From Sanguibacter inulinus (lineage in GTDB: Bacteria > Actinomycetota > Actinomycetes > Actinomycetales > Cellulomonadaceae), in assembly GCF_013415325.1 (NCBI RefSeq), contig NZ_JACBYE010000005.1, forward strand, positions 62,001-126,000: DNA of 64,000 bases. The letters run 5' to 3'. Shown one piece after another: positions 8,886 through 18,421 of the stretch; position 1 is the first letter of the stretch; every line of letters starts with the position of its first letter. The notes below the pieces were generated by a model. That model made no database searches, was not told the DNA's origin, and saw only the letters and a program-made list of their open reading frames with translations. Both the position numbers and the translations under genes were made by a program.

Positions 8886-9980
8886 GTGGACGCAGCACCA
8901 CTCACCCTCGACGAGGCGATGGCGTACGCCCTCGACCTCGCTCGCCGGGGCCCCGCGCACGGCCCCAACCCGCAGGTCGGCTGCGTGCTGCTGGCGCCCG
9001 CCCCAGGACCAGACGCGCCAGGCATCTTCGCGCGTGACGTCCTTGCCGTCGGGTGGCACCGCGGTGCGGGCACACCTCACGCCGAGGCTGACGCTCTTGC
9101 GCGTGCTGAGGCCGCGGGCGTCGACGTCCGTGGAGCGACAGCAGTCGTGACCCTCGAACCCTGCAACCACACGGGCCGGACGGGTCCGTGCGCGCAGGCG
9201 CTGCTCGACGCGGGGGTCGGCGAGGTCGTGGTGAGCGTGAGCGACCCCAACCCTGTCGCAGCCGGCGGGGCAGAGCACCTGCGCGCCCACGGTGTCGAGG
9301 TCCGCACCGGGCTGATGCTCGACGCCGGTGAAGAGCTGTTGCGGGTCTGGCTCGCCTCGGTCCGCCTCGGGCGTCCTTTCGTGACGCTCAAGACGGCGAC
9401 GAGCCTCGACGGCTGCGTCGCTGCCGCCGACGGATCGAGCCGGTGGATCACCGGACCGGAGTCCCGCGGCCACGCGCACGGCGTCCGAGCGACCGTCGAC
9501 GCCATCCTCGTCGGCTCGGGGACCGTCGCCGCAGACGACCCGACCCTCACAGCGCGTCCGGCGACGGGCGAGGCTGAGGACCACGAGAGGTCGTCGACCA
9601 CACCGGTCCACCAGCCGCTCCGTGCCGTGATGGGGGAGCGCCCCGTCCCGGACGACGCCCGCATCCGCGGTGACGACGGGAGGTTCATCCACCTCACCAC
9701 CCACGACGTGCACGAGGCTCTCGCACGGCTCGCCGCGCTCGAGGTGCGGCACGTGCTCGTCGAGGGTGGTCCGACTGTCGCGACGGCCTTCGTCACGGCC
9801 GGCATGGTCGACGAGATCCACTCCTACGTGGCGCCCGTGCTCGTGGGCGAGGGCCGACGGGTCGTCGGGTCGCTCGGTGGCCAGAGCATCGACGACGCCG
9901 TCCGATGGTCCACGAGCACCGTGGAGCGTCTCGGTGAGGACGTCCTCGTCGTGGCCCGGGCCGTGCGACCACCGCCCTGA
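8886..9980 (+). CDS. ribD: Bifunctional riboflavin deaminase/reductase RibD
   Basis: 364 aa. The N-terminal cytidine-deaminase-like domain carries the zinc motifs HAEADAL and PCNHTGRTGPC (residues ~60-105). The C-terminal RibG reductase domain starts near residue 155 (FVTLKTATSLDG, GSGTVAADDPTLTAR). Together they deaminate and reduce the pyrimidine intermediate made from GTP. I chose GTG 8886 because it gives the family-typical N terminus. In-frame starts at 8751 and 8808 lie in the riboswitch aptamer or its expression platform and would add 26-45 Arg-rich residues. First gene of the rib operon. Confidence 0.93.
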   Translation: MDAAPLTLDEAMAYALDLARRGPAHGPNPQVGCVLLAPAPGPDAPGIFARDVLAVGWHRGAGTPHAEADALARAEAAGVDVRGATAVVTLEPCNHTGRTGPCAQALLDAGVGEVVVSVSDPNPVAAGGAEHLRAHGVEVRTGLMLDAGEELLRVWLASVRLGRPFVTLKTATSLDGCVAAADGSSRWITGPESRGHAHGVRATVDAILVGSGTVAADDPTLTARPATGEAEDHERSSTTPVHQPLRAVMGERPVPDDARIRGDDGRFIHLTTHDVHEALARLAALEVRHVLVEGGPTVATAFVTAGMVDEIHSYVAPVLVGEGRRVVGSLGGQSIDDAVRWSTSTVERLGEDVLVVARAVRPPP

Positions 9981-10111
9981 CGGTCGAGCGGCTCCGCGCA
10001 CAGCGTGCTGAGCCCTCCGCTCGTCCCTAGGTCTCGCCCGTCTCCCGCGCGGGCGTGGCCTCACCACCTCGGCCGCCGTCAGCGGCCTGCACCACCGACC
10101 AGGAGAAGCAG

Positions 10112-10714
10112 ATGTTCACAGGAATCGTCGAAGAGCTCGGGACCGTCACGGCCCTCGAGCTCCCGGACGGCACGCGCAGCGACGCCGTCCTCACCGTCTC
10201 GGGCCCGCTCGTCGTCTCGGACGCCGGGCTCGGGGACTCGATCGCGGTCGACGGGGTCTGTCTGACCGTCACGTCGCTCCCCGAGGGCGGGTTCACCGCC
10301 GACGTCATGCCGGAGTCGCTGAGCCGCACGGCCCTCGGTTCGCTGGCCGTCGGACGGCGGGTCAACCTCGAGCGCGCGATGCGGGCCGACGCCAGGCTCG
10401 GTGGGCACATCGTCCAGGGGCACGTCGACGGCGTCGGCACGCTGGTGAGCCGTACCCCCGGGGAGAGGTGGGACGACCTCGTCTTCGAGACGTCCACCGA
10501 CGTCGCGCGGTACGTCGCCGAGAAGGGCTCGATCACTGTGAGCGGGGTGTCCCTGACCGTCACGAGCGTGACCGCGACGACCTTCGGGGTCTCGCTCATC
10601 CCGACCACCCTCGAGGCGACCACCCTCGGTTCCCTCGTGGTCGGCGACGCCGTGAACCTCGAGGTCGACGTCATCGCGAAGTACGTCGAGCGTCTGCTCG
10701 GGGCACGAGCATGA
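10112..10714 (+). CDS. ribE: Riboflavin synthase, alpha chain
   Basis: 200 aa. It dismutates two 6,7-dimethyl-8-ribityllumazine molecules into riboflavin. Two homologous lumazine-binding barrels are visible: the first opens with MFTGIVEELG, and the second begins near residue 98 with GGHIVQGHVDGVG. The ATG at 10112 follows AGGAG by 6 bases. A 131-base gap separates it from ribD; its stop overlaps the ribBA ATG (ATGA). Confidence 0.96.
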   Translation: MFTGIVEELGTVTALELPDGTRSDAVLTVSGPLVVSDAGLGDSIAVDGVCLTVTSLPEGGFTADVMPESLSRTALGSLAVGRRVNLERAMRADARLGGHIVQGHVDGVGTLVSRTPGERWDDLVFETSTDVARYVAEKGSITVSGVSLTVTSVTATTFGVSLIPTTLEATTLGSLVVGDAVNLEVDVIAKYVERLLGARA

Positions 10715-12084
10715 GCGCCCGTCTCGCGACAGTCGAGGAGGCTCTCGACGAGCTCCGCGCTGGACGCCCGGTCCTCGTCTCGGACTCCCCGGACCGGGAG
10801 AACGAGGCCGACGTGGTCTTCGCAGCGTCGACCGTCAGCACCGAGTGGGTGGCCTGGACCATCCGGCACTCGTCGGGGTACCTCTGCGCGCCGATGCCCG
10901 CGTCGCGGGCTGATGCGCTCGAGCTGCCGCTCATGGTCCCGCAGTCCCAGGACCCTCGTCGGACGGCTTACACGGTCACGGTCGACGCGGCGACGGGGGT
11001 CACGACAGGAATCTCGGCCGCTGACCGCACCCGGACCCTCGGCGTGCTGGCCGACCCCGCCTCAGGGTCGGGAGACCTCATCCGACCGGGCCACGTGCTC
11101 CCGCTGCGCGCTGTCGCGGGCGGTGTCCTGCACCGCGCTGGGCACACCGAGGCGGCGGTCGACCTCGTGCGTCTCGCTGGCCTCGGCGAGGTCGGCGGGA
11201 TCGCCGAGCTCGTCAACGACGACGGCACCATGATGCGGATGCCGCAGTTCTCCGCGCTGGCCGAGCGTGAGGGGCTCGCGCTGCTGACCATCGAAGACCT
11301 CATCGCCTGGCGGCGCGAGCACGACCCCGTCGTCGAGGCCGAGCCGCTCCCGCTCCCGGGCGAACGGGTCCACGCGACGTCCGTCGCCGACCTGCCGACG
11401 GCGCACGGCACCTTCAGGATCCACGGGTACCGCGACATGCGCACGGGCGCCGAGCACGTCGCGCTCGTGCCCGTCGGCGTCGAGGCCCCGCACGACGTCC
11501 CTGTCGTCCGGGTGCACTCCGAGTGCCTCACCGGGGACGCCTTCGGGTCGTTGCGCTGCGACTGCGGTCCTCAGCTCGAGGCGTCGATGGAGACCGTCGC
11601 CCGTGAGGGCGGCGCCGTGGTGTACCTGCGGGGCCACGAGGGCCGTGGCATCGGTCTGCTCGCGAAGATCGCCGCCTACGAGCTCCAGGACGCAGGCCGG
11701 GACACCGTGCAGGCGAACCTCGACCTCGGTTGGCCTGCGGACCGGCGCGAGTACGGGGGAGCGGCGGCGATCCTCGTCGACCTCGGTCTGCAGCGTGTCC
11801 GGCTGCTCACCAACAACCCCGCGAAGTCCACGGGGCTCGCTGCGCACGGCGTCGAGGTCACCGAGACCGTCCGCCTCGAGGTCGGCCACTCCCACCACAA
11901 CGAGCGGTACCTGCGCACGAAGAAGGAGCTCATGGGCCACGTGCTCGACACCGTCGTCGCCGAGAGCGACATCGTCGCCGAGAGCGACGTCCTCGCCGCC
12001 CAGGCCGCGGGGGACACGACCACCCAGGGGACCGAAGCCACCACCACGACCAGCACCACACAGCAGACGGAGGACGCACGATGA
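10711..12084 (+). CDS. ribBA: Bifunctional DHBP synthase/GTP cyclohydrolase II
   Basis: 457 aa. The N-terminal domain (about 1-200) makes 3,4-dihydroxy-2-butanone 4-phosphate from ribulose 5-phosphate; its acidic loop [12 protein letters not shown] and the RAGHTEA motif are present. The C-terminal domain (about 205-420) is GTP cyclohydrolase II with zinc cysteines in [17 protein letters not shown] and the GHEGRGIGL loop. The last 40 residues are a Thr/Gln-rich low-complexity tail. ATG overlaps the ribE stop and the stop overlaps the ribH start, so the three genes are translationally coupled. Confidence 0.96.
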   Translation: MSARLATVEEALDELRAGRPVLVSDSPDRENEADVVFAASTVSTEWVAWTIRHSSGYLCAPMPASRADALELPLMVPQSQDPRRTAYTVTVDAATGVTTGISAADRTRTLGVLADPASGSGDLIRPGHVLPLRAVAGGVLHRAGHTEAAVDLVRLAGLGEVGGIAELVNDDGTMMRMPQFSALAEREGLALLTIEDLIAWRREHDPVVEAEPLPLPGERVHATSVADLPTAHGTFRIHGYRDMRTGAEHVALVPVGVEAPHDVPVVRVHSECLTGDAFGSLRCDCGPQLEASMETVAREGGAVVYLRGHEGRGIGLLAKIAAYELQDAGRDTVQANLDLGWPADRREYGGAAAILVDLGLQRVRLLTNNPAKSTGLAAHGVEVTETVRLEVGHSHHNERYLRTKKELMGHVLDTVVAESDIVAESDVLAAQAAGDTTTQGTEATTTTSTTQQTEDAR

Positions 12085-12548
12085 GCGGCGCAGGAGCACC
12101 CAGCATCACGGTCGACGGGACGGGCCTGCGGGTCGTCGTCGTCGCCGCCCAGTGGCACACGCAGATCATGGACGGTCTCCTCGAGGGTGCTCGGCGCGCG
12201 CTCGTCGCCGCGCACGTGACCCACGTCAAGGAGGTCCGGGTGCCGGGTTCCTTCGAGCTGCCGGTCGCGGCGGCCCGTGCGGCGGAGGCCGGCTACGACG
12301 CCGTCATCGCCCTCGGTGTCGTCGTCCGTGGGGGTACCCCGCACTTCGACTACGTCTGCCAGGCGACGACCCTCGGGCTGACGGACGTCGCGGTCCGCAC
12401 GGGTGTGCCCGTCGGCTTCGGCGTCCTGACCGTCGACACCGAGCAGCAGGCCCTGGACCGTGCCGGGCTGCCCGACAGCTCCGAGGACAAGGGCGCCGAG
12501 GCCGTCGAGGCGGCGATCGCCACCGTCCTCGCGCTCCGCTCGCTCTGA
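12081..12548 (+). CDS. ribH: 6,7-dimethyl-8-ribityllumazine synthase
   Basis: 155 aa. It joins the pyrimidine and the four-carbon phosphate to form lumazine, the substrate of RibE. Conserved stretches are [25 protein letters not shown] and [15 protein letters not shown]; the His in GTPHFDYV is the catalytic residue. ATG at 12081 overlaps the ribBA stop and has GGAGGAC just upstream. It is the last gene of the operon, followed by a strong hairpin. Confidence 0.96.
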   Translation: MSGAGAPSITVDGTGLRVVVVAAQWHTQIMDGLLEGARRALVAAHVTHVKEVRVPGSFELPVAAARAAEAGYDAVIALGVVVRGGTPHFDYVCQATTLGLTDVAVRTGVPVGFGVLTVDTEQQALDRAGLPDSSEDKGAEAVEAAIATVLALRSL

Positions 12549-12554
12549 CCCCGG

Positions 12555-12585
12555 GGTGTCCGACGGGTGCCACCCGTCGGACACC
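12555..12585 (+). terminator. Terminator hairpin after the rib operon
   Basis: GGTGTCCGACGGGT and ACCCGTCGGACACC form a perfect 14-bp stem around a 3-base loop, 7 bases after ribH. No T-run follows, but stem length and position fit a rib operon terminator. Confidence 0.8.
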
Positions 12586-12611
12586 GGTCGGTGCAGAGCG
12601 GATCCGGCGAC

Positions 12612-12617
12612 TAAGGT
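12612..12617 (+). promoter_or_regulatory. -10 box of a leaderless hisE promoter
   Basis: TAAGGT ends 7 bases before the hisE GTG, with no ribosome-binding site. It lies after the rib terminator, so hisE-hisG has its own promoter. Confidence 0.5.
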
Positions 12618-12624
12618 AGTCGGC

Positions 12625-12888
12625 GTGAAGACGTTCGAAGAGCTGTTCGTAGAGCTCACCGCCAAGTCCGTTGACCGACCCGCCGGATCCGGCACAGTGG
12701 CTCAGCTGGACGCAGGGGTCCATGCCATCGGCAAGAAGATCGTCGAAGAGGCCGCCGAGGTCTGGATGGCCGCCGAGTACCAGAGCGACGCCGAGACGGC
12801 CGAGGAGATCTCCCAGCTCCTCTACCACCTGCAGGTGCTCATGGTCTCCAAGGGGCTGACCCTCGACGACGTGTACTCCTACCTCTGA
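12625..12888 (+). CDS. hisE: Phosphoribosyl-ATP pyrophosphatase
   Basis: 87 aa, the normal stand-alone actinobacterial size. It hydrolyses phosphoribosyl-ATP to phosphoribosyl-AMP, the second step of histidine synthesis. The metal-binding helix motif [14 protein letters not shown] is present, as is the terminal YSYL typical of the family. GTG start is placed by the -10 box 7 bases upstream. It is followed 38 bases later by hisG, which supplies its substrate. Confidence 0.94.
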   Translation: MKTFEELFVELTAKSVDRPAGSGTVAQLDAGVHAIGKKIVEEAAEVWMAAEYQSDAETAEEISQLLYHLQVLMVSKGLTLDDVYSYL

Positions 12889-12926
12889 CGAACCGCCCGT
12901 CCTCTCTCACGAACGCGAGTCCTCCT

Positions 12927-13775
12927 GTGCTGCGTATTGCCGTCCCCAACAAGGGGTCCCTGTCCGAGCCCGCCTCCGAGATGCTGCGCGAGGCTGGCTA
13001 CCGCCAGCGTCGTGACACCCGCGAGCTCGTGCTCGCCGACCCCGACAACGACGTGGAGTTCTTCTTCCTCCGCCCGCGCGACGTCGCCGTGTACGTGGGT
13101 GCCGGGACCGTCGACGCCGGGATCACCGGCCGCGACCTCATGCTCGACTCGGCCGCCGACGCCGAGGAGCACCTCCCGCTCGGTTTTGCCCGCTCGACCT
13201 TCCGCTTCGCCGCGCCGACCGGTGAGATCACCGACATCGCGCAGATCGAAGGACGTCGCGTCGCGACCTCGTACTCGGTGCTCGTCGGCCAGTACCTGGC
13301 CGAGCACGGCATCACCCCGACAGCGATCGTGCACCTCGACGGTGCCGTCGAGAGCTCGGTGCGTCTCGGTGTCGCCGAGGTCATCGCCGACGTCGTCGAG
13401 ACCGGCACCACGCTGCGTGCCGCCGGGCTCGAGATCTTCGGAGACCCCATCCTCAGGTCCGAGGCCGTGCTCATCCGCCGGAAGGGTGTCGAGTCGCCCG
13501 CCGGTCTCGACACGCTGACGCGTCGTCTCCAGGGTGTGCTCACCGCGCACGAGTACGTCCTCATGGACTACGACGTCCCCGCGTCCCTCGTTGACGCTGC
13601 CGTGGCGATCACCCCGGGCCTCGAGTCGCCGACGGTCTCCCCGCTGCACGACCGAGACTGGGCCGCCGTCCGCGCGATGGTCCGCCGCGCCGAGACCAAC
13701 CAGGTGATGGACGCGCTGTACGACGTCGGCGCCCGTGCGATCCTGGTGACCTCGATCCACGCCTGCAGGCTCTGA
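12927..13775 (+). CDS. hisG: ATP phosphoribosyltransferase, long form
   Basis: 282 aa. It catalyses the committed step of histidine synthesis, ATP plus PRPP. The N-terminal VPNKGSL and [12 protein letters not shown], and the PRPP-binding loop [15 protein letters not shown] (residues ~152-166), define the catalytic part. The last ~75 residues form the ACT-like domain that binds histidine, so this is the self-regulated HisG-L type. GTG start at 12927 lacks a good ribosome-binding site. Transcribed with hisE. Confidence 0.96.
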   Translation: MLRIAVPNKGSLSEPASEMLREAGYRQRRDTRELVLADPDNDVEFFFLRPRDVAVYVGAGTVDAGITGRDLMLDSAADAEEHLPLGFARSTFRFAAPTGEITDIAQIEGRRVATSYSVLVGQYLAEHGITPTAIVHLDGAVESSVRLGVAEVIADVVETGTTLRAAGLEIFGDPILRSEAVLIRRKGVESPAGLDTLTRRLQGVLTAHEYVLMDYDVPASLVDAAVAITPGLESPTVSPLHDRDWAAVRAMVRRAETNQVMDALYDVGARAILVTSIHACRL

Positions 13776-13812
13776 CGGTCCCGGCCGTCTGACCGGTCGG
13801 AGAGGAGTGCCC

Positions 13813-14283
13813 ATGGCACGTGACGTCTACGCAGACCTCAGGCCACGGTTCGTCCGCTACGTGGCCTGGGGTGCGATCGTCGTGATCGTGCTCGGGGGAC
13901 TCCTCGTCCTCTGGCAGGCTCCTGGCACAGACGGCCGTGGCTACGAGCCCGCCGACGCCCTCGGCACCTCGGTGGTCCTGGTCGCCGGGTGCGTCTTCCT
14001 CTGGCGTCAGGCCACGGTCCGCGCCCGCGTGGACGAGCACGGCGTCACGGTCCGCAACCTCCTGCGAGTGCGCACCCTCGAGTGGACGCAGGTCCTCGCA
14101 GTGCGGTTCGGCTCGGGCGACCCCTGGGTGCTCCTCGAGATCTCCGACGGCACGACCTGGCCGGTCATGGCCGTCCAACGAGCCGACGGCGAGTACGCGG
14201 TGCGCGAGGCCCGGCGCCTCGCAGCCCTCGTGGTCCGCCACGGCGAGGGCCAGGAGCAGGACGGCTCGGGCCCCGCGGTCTGA
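13813..14283 (+). CDS. PH-domain membrane protein
   Basis: 156 aa. Two membrane spans near the N terminus (about residues 16-36 and 50-66) are followed by a soluble domain resembling bacterial PH-like domains (VDEHGVTVRNLLRVRTLEW then LLEISDGTTWPVMA). Proteins of this kind are common in actinobacteria beside hisG; no biochemical role is established. ATG 13813 is preferred over GTG 13807 because AGAGGAG lies 6 bases before the ATG. It ends at a shared bidirectional terminator. Confidence 0.7.
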   Translation: MARDVYADLRPRFVRYVAWGAIVVIVLGGLLVLWQAPGTDGRGYEPADALGTSVVLVAGCVFLWRQATVRARVDEHGVTVRNLLRVRTLEWTQVLAVRFGSGDPWVLLEISDGTTWPVMAVQRADGEYAVREARRLAALVVRHGEGQEQDGSGPAV

Positions 14284-14338
14284 CACCAGCAGCACGCGCT
14301 CGGACCCGCAGGCCGGTCAGCCCCGCCCGTCAGCGAGA

Positions 14339-14380
14339 CGACAAGAACCCCCTGCCTCAAGAGGCAGGGGGTTCTTGTCG
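14339..14380. terminator. Bidirectional terminator between the PH-domain gene and deaD
   Basis: CGACAAGAACCCCCTGCCT pairs perfectly with AGGCAGGGGGTTCTTGTCG over 19 bp around a CAAG loop. It lies between two convergent genes and should stop both transcripts. It is one of the longest perfect stems in the window. Confidence 0.9.
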
Positions 14381-14438
14381 TGCTGTGCGCGGTGCCTATG
14401 ACCGGTCGTCCCCGCAGAGACGACCGGTCAGGAGCGCC

Positions 14439-16271
14439 TCAGTAGCGGGCGTCCGTGCGCGGCTTGCGGTCGAAACGCTCTTCGCGACGGCCGGACGGTG
14501 CGCTGTTGCGCGGGCCGCCAGCGGCGGGACGGGTCGGCGCGGGGCCGTCGTCCAGCTTGATGCGCAGCGCCTTGCCGGCGACGCGGGCCCGGGAGATCTT
14601 GTCGATCGTCTCGGAGTCGAGCGGGGCGCTGATGTCGACGAGCGAGAAGGACGGGAAGATGTCGATCTTGCCGAGGTCCTTGCCCGAGAGGCCACCCTCG
14701 TTGGTCAGCGCGCCGACGATGCCGCTCGGCTGGGCGCCGTGCGTGTGACCGACGGAGAGGCGGTACCGGGTGCCGGTCGACTCGCGGCGGACACCGCGCG
14801 ACGGACGGTCGTTGTCACGGCGCTCGCGCGGGGCGCGGTCGTCGTCACGACGCTTGCGGGCGTCACGGGCCTCGGCGCGCTGCGCCTCGAAGGCTGCCTC
14901 TTCCTCGCGAGCCTGGGGGCCGTCGTCGCCGACGGCCAGGGCTGCGAGGATCGCGGCGAGCTCGGCCGGGTCGGTGCCGTGGGTGTCGATGTGCGTGCGG
15001 ATGAGGTCGCTGTACATCGACAGGCGGCCGGCGTCACGACGGGCGTCCACGCGGCCGAGGAGCGTGGCGACCTTGTGGGCCGACACGTCGGCGGGCGACG
15101 GGATCTCGATCTCGACGAGCTGCTGACGGATCGTACGCTCGATCTGCTTGAGTCGACCGCGCTCGTTCGGGGTGACGAAGGAGAGCGCGACACCCGTGCG
15201 TCCGGCGCGGCCCGTGCGGCCGATGCGGTGGACGTAGGCCTCGGGCTCACCGGGGATGTCGAAGTTCACGACGAGACCGATGCGGTCGACGTCGAGGCCA
15301 CGGGCCGCGACGTCGGTCGCGACGAGGACGTCGAGGGCGCCGGCGCGGAGGCGCTCGACGATCTTCTCGCGGTCCTTCTGCGCCACGTCACCGGAGATGG
15401 TCGCGGCGGAGATGCCACGCTCGATGAGGGCGGAGCCGACCTCTTCTGCTGCGCCACGGGTGCGGCAGAAGACGATCGCGGCGTCGGCGTCGGAGGTGGC
15501 GAGCACGCGGGTCAGCGAGCCGACCTTGTGACGGAAGGGCACGACCGCGTACTGCTGGGTGACCGAGGTGACGGTCGACGACTGGCGCGACACGGCGATC
15601 TCGACGGGCTGGCGCATGTGGTGCTGCGCGACGCGGCGGATCTGCGGGGGCATCGTCGCGGAGAACAGGGCGACCTGACGCTCGACCGGAGCGGCGCCGA
15701 AGATCTTCTCGACGTCCTCGGCGAAGCCCATGCGGAGCATCTCGTCGGCCTCGTCGAGGACGAGGAAGCGGATGTCACCGAGCTTGAGGGTGCCACGCTC
15801 GAGGTGGTCGATCACACGACCGGGGGTACCGACGACGATCTGCGCGCCGCGGGAGAGCGCACGAGCCTGGGGCGGGTAGGGCGAGCCACCGTAGACGGGG
15901 ACGACCTCGATGCCGGGGAGGTGCTTGGCGAAGGTCTCGATGGCCTCGGCGACCTGCATGGCGAGCTCGCGGGTCGGGGCCAGGACGAGGGCCTGGGTGC
16001 GACGCAGCTCGGGGTCGACGGCGGCGAGCATCGGGAGCCCGAAGGCCGCGGTCTTGCCCGTACCCGTCTGGGCGACACCGGTGATGTCGTTGCCTGCGAG
16101 GAGGGCCGGGATGGCCTTCTCCTGGATGGTCGACGGGATGGTGAACCCGAGGTCCAGCACCGCGGAGAGCAGCTCGGCGGGGAGGCCGAGGTCCGCGAAG
16201 GTGACTGCCTCAGCAGCAGGGATGGGGGTGGTGAGGGCGCTCTCGGGCGCAGAGGTGTCAGAAGACGTCAT
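14439..16271 (-). CDS. deaD: DEAD-box RNA helicase, DeaD/CsdA type
   Basis: 610 aa. All helicase motifs are present: TIQEKAIP (Q), AQTGTGKT (I), PTRELAMQ (Ia), DEAD (II), SAT (III), ATDVAARGLDV (V) and HRIGRTGRAG (VI). After a charged linker rich in Arg/Asp/Glu (about 435-505) comes a DbpA-type RNA-binding fold (YRLSVGHTHGAQPSGIVGAL to ISAPLDSETIDKISRA), then a basic tail. CsdA-type proteins unwind RNA in ribosome assembly and cold adaptation. It is convergent with the preceding gene and has a ~300-base region upstream shared with the pgsA-like operon. Confidence 0.93.
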   Translation of the reverse strand: MTSSDTSAPESALTTPIPAAEAVTFADLGLPAELLSAVLDLGFTIPSTIQEKAIPALLAGNDITGVAQTGTGKTAAFGLPMLAAVDPELRRTQALVLAPTRELAMQVAEAIETFAKHLPGIEVVPVYGGSPYPPQARALSRGAQIVVGTPGRVIDHLERGTLKLGDIRFLVLDEADEMLRMGFAEDVEKIFGAAPVERQVALFSATMPPQIRRVAQHHMRQPVEIAVSRQSSTVTSVTQQYAVVPFRHKVGSLTRVLATSDADAAIVFCRTRGAAEEVGSALIERGISAATISGDVAQKDREKIVERLRAGALDVLVATDVAARGLDVDRIGLVVNFDIPGEPEAYVHRIGRTGRAGRTGVALSFVTPNERGRLKQIERTIRQQLVEIEIPSPADVSAHKVATLLGRVDARRDAGRLSMYSDLIRTHIDTHGTDPAELAAILAALAVGDDGPQAREEEAAFEAQRAEARDARKRRDDDRAPRERRDNDRPSRGVRRESTGTRYRLSVGHTHGAQPSGIVGALTNEGGLSGKDLGKIDIFPSFSLVDISAPLDSETIDKISRARVAGKALRIKLDDGPAPTRPAAGGPRNSAPSGRREERFDRKPRTDARY

Positions 16272-16577
16272 GGAGGACTACAACCGTTCAGTGGTGTGGG
16301 GGAAGCGGAGGTCAGCTCGACCTGTCGATCTGGAGTCGCAATCCCGAAACACACACACTGGGCCGTGACCGGCCACTGACACACGCACACGCGGGACCCG
16401 CGACAAACTCCGAGGGATGGCTCCACAGTACGCCCTGGAGGGTGTCGCAGACCAGCGTCGGGCGCGGTGACCTCGACCACAAGGTGCTGGTCGCGCACGC
16501 AGCAGGGGAGGGCGTGACGGTGCCGCCCCCTAAGATGACAGCACAGCAGGGACGCGCACGGTGAGGGGCAGGCAGCG
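16272..16577. promoter_or_regulatory. Divergent intergenic region between deaD and the pgsA-like gene
   Basis: 306 bases without a gene. On the + strand a TAAGAT box (16531-16536) could be the -10 of the pgsA-like operon, giving a leader of about 35 bases. On the - strand the stretch is long enough for an untranslated deaD leader, as cold-shock helicase mRNAs often have, and contains the alternating CA run ACACACAC at about 16350. No strong -35 box or long hairpin was found. Confidence 0.35.
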
Positions 16578-17180
16578 GTGGCCGAGGTGAACGAGCAGCA
16601 GGTGAGCACACGCGTGCTCACGGTCCCCAACCTCATCAGCATGCTGCGCCTGGCCCTCGCGCCGGTGTTCGCCGTCCTCATCATCACCTCCCACGACGTC
16701 GCCGCCCTGCTCGTGCTCGCCTTCTCCGGGTTCACCGACTGGCTCGACGGCGCCGTCGCCCGCCGGCTCGACCAGGTGTCGAAGCTCGGCCAGGTGCTCG
16801 ACCCTGCCGCCGACCGCCTGTTCATCCTCGTCACGCTGGTCGCCCTCGCGTGGCGCGACGTCGTCCCGCTGTGGCTGCTCGTCGTGATCTTGTCCAGGGA
16901 CGTCCTCATGGCCTGCCTCCTGCCGACGCTCACGCGCCTCGGCTACGGGCCGCTGCCGGTGAACTTCCTCGGCAAGGCGGCGACCTTCGCCCTGCTCTAC
17001 GCCTTCCCGCTGCTGCTGCTCGCGGAGTCGTCAGGGACGCTCGGCGCGGTCGCGCACGCCGCAGGCTGGGCCTTCGCGTGGTGGGGCGTGGGGCTCTACT
17101 GGGCCTCGGGTGCGCTCTACGTGGTGCAGGCCCGCGAGCTCGTCGCCGAGCACCGCGCTGCCGCAGGGGCACCGTCGTGA
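16578..17180 (+). CDS. CDP-alcohol phosphatidyltransferase (PgsA/Cls-II type)
   Basis: 200 aa integral membrane enzyme. The signature DG-x2-AR-x8-G-x3-D-x3-D is complete in DGAVARRLDQVSKLGQVLDP plus AAD, and several hydrophobic spans follow. It transfers a phosphatidyl group from CDP-diacylglycerol to an alcohol acceptor; glycerol phosphate or phosphatidylglycerol are the likely acceptors, but the sequence does not decide. Its position in front of DUF881-sbp-DUF881-garA-ftsR matches the conserved actinobacterial block (pgsA2 in Mycobacterium). GTG start; GTGA overlap with the next gene. Confidence 0.9.
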   Translation: MAEVNEQQVSTRVLTVPNLISMLRLALAPVFAVLIITSHDVAALLVLAFSGFTDWLDGAVARRLDQVSKLGQVLDPAADRLFILVTLVALAWRDVVPLWLLVVILSRDVLMACLLPTLTRLGYGPLPVNFLGKAATFALLYAFPLLLLAESSGTLGAVAHAAGWAFAWWGVGLYWASGALYVVQARELVAEHRAAAGAPS

Positions 17181-18043
17181 CGCCGGGCCACCACGTGGAC
17201 GACCCGAGCCTGGCGAAGCGCCCACCCGTCGACGCCTCGATGACCCTCCTCAACGAGGTGATGCACCGACCCCTCGACGCGGGCTATGCGGAGGCAGCAC
17301 GTCGCAAGGCGCGGGGCGAGGCGCCGCCGCGCCGGAACCGGACCGTGATCTGGCTGCTCGTCCTGGCTGTCGTGCTCGGCTTCTCGACGGCGAGCGCGGC
17401 CCAGCAGCTGCGTGCACCCCAACCCGGGGTCGTCGCGGCGCGCGAGCTCCTCGTCGAGGAGATCACGAGCCGTCGTGCGCAGCTCGCCGAGCGGACGCAG
17501 ACGAACACCGACCTCCAGGCGTCGATCGACGAGCTGCGGGACGCCGCGCTGTCGTCCTCCGACCCGGAGGCTGTCGAGCAGCTCACGCAGGACGGGCTCT
17601 CCAACGGGACGATCGCGGCCCGCGGCCAGGGCATCGTGGTCACCGTCGAGAACGGGCCCAACGCGGCCGACGAGCCGGCGGCGCTCGTGCAGGACTCGGA
17701 CCTGCAGATGCTGGTCAACGCCCTCTGGGCCTCCGGCGCGGAGGCGATCGCCGTCAACGACCAGCGCCTCACGTCCACGACGGCGATCCGCAGCGCCGGG
17801 AGCGCGATCCTCGTCGACCTGGTCGGTGTGAGCGCCCCGTACGAGGTGGTCGCCATCGGTGGCACGAACGACCTGGAGACCGGCCTGGCGCGCTCTTCCG
17901 CGGCCCGGCAGCTGAGCGCTCTCGGGTCGCAGTACGGGATCAAGACGAACGTCTCGTCGAGCGACGAGCTCACAGTGCCTGCGGGGCCGACACGCGTGCT
18001 GTTCTACGCAGGCCCCGTCGGCAAGGATAATGACGAGGGTTGA
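17177..18043 (+). CDS. DUF881 membrane-anchored protein (first copy)
   Basis: 288 aa. A short cytoplasmic N terminus is followed by one membrane span (about residues 55-75), a predicted coiled coil (residues ~85-120), and the DUF881 domain with VTVENGP, LVNALWASGAEAIAVNDQRL and PYEVVAIGG. DUF881 proteins are found in pairs flanking a DUF1290 protein in actinobacteria and Firmicutes; their role is unproven, and an envelope or division link is suggested by context. The GTG start overlaps the stop of the preceding gene. Confidence 0.88.
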   Translation: MTPGHHVDDPSLAKRPPVDASMTLLNEVMHRPLDAGYAEAARRKARGEAPPRRNRTVIWLLVLAVVLGFSTASAAQQLRAPQPGVVAARELLVEEITSRRAQLAERTQTNTDLQASIDELRDAALSSSDPEAVEQLTQDGLSNGTIAARGQGIVVTVENGPNAADEPAALVQDSDLQMLVNALWASGAEAIAVNDQRLTSTTAIRSAGSAILVDLVGVSAPYEVVAIGGTNDLETGLARSSAARQLSALGSQYGIKTNVSSSDELTVPAGPTRVLFYAGPVGKDNDEG

Positions 18044-18088
18044 CATGCTGACCGAGGCGTCAGGAACTACTGGGTGGGGGAGTGACAC

Positions 18089-18421
18089 GTGATTCCGGTC
18101 TTCGGTCTGCTGATCGGGGTGGTCGCCGGGCTGCTCCTCGAGCCCACGGTGCCCGTGTACCTCCAGCCGTACCTGCCCATCGCCGTCGTGGCTGCGCTCG
18201 ACGCGCTCTTCGGCGGGTTGCGCGCGCTGCTCGACGGCATGTTCGACGACAAGGTCTTCCTCGTGTCCTTCTTGTCGAACGTGGTGGTCGCCGCGCTCAT
18301 CGTGTTCCTCGGTGACCAGCTCGGCGTCGGCACGCAGCTCTCGACAGGCGTGGTGGTCGTGCTCGGCATCCGCATCTTCTCCAACGCTGCGGCCATCCGC
18401 CGTCACCTGTTCAAGGCATGA
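18089..18421 (+). CDS. sbp: Small basic protein, DUF1290
   Basis: 110 aa, almost entirely hydrophobic with three probable membrane spans. The start MIPVFGLLIGVVAGLLLEPTVP and the block ALDALFGGLRALLDGMFDDKVF are diagnostic of the sbp family, encoded next to division genes in Bacillus and between DUF881 genes in actinobacteria. Function unknown. GTG start preceded by GGGGGAG; the stop overlaps the next ATG (ATGA). Confidence 0.9.
   Translation: MIPVFGLLIGVVAGLLLEPTVPVYLQPYLPIAVVAALDALFGGLRALLDGMFDDKVFLVSFLSNVVVAALIVFLGDQLGVGTQLSTGVVVVLGIRIFSNAAAIRRHLFKA

Noticed and set aside
13989-16379. 796-codon + strand frame opposite deaD
   Set aside because: deaD has all helicase motifs on the minus strand; the opposite frame is its shadow.
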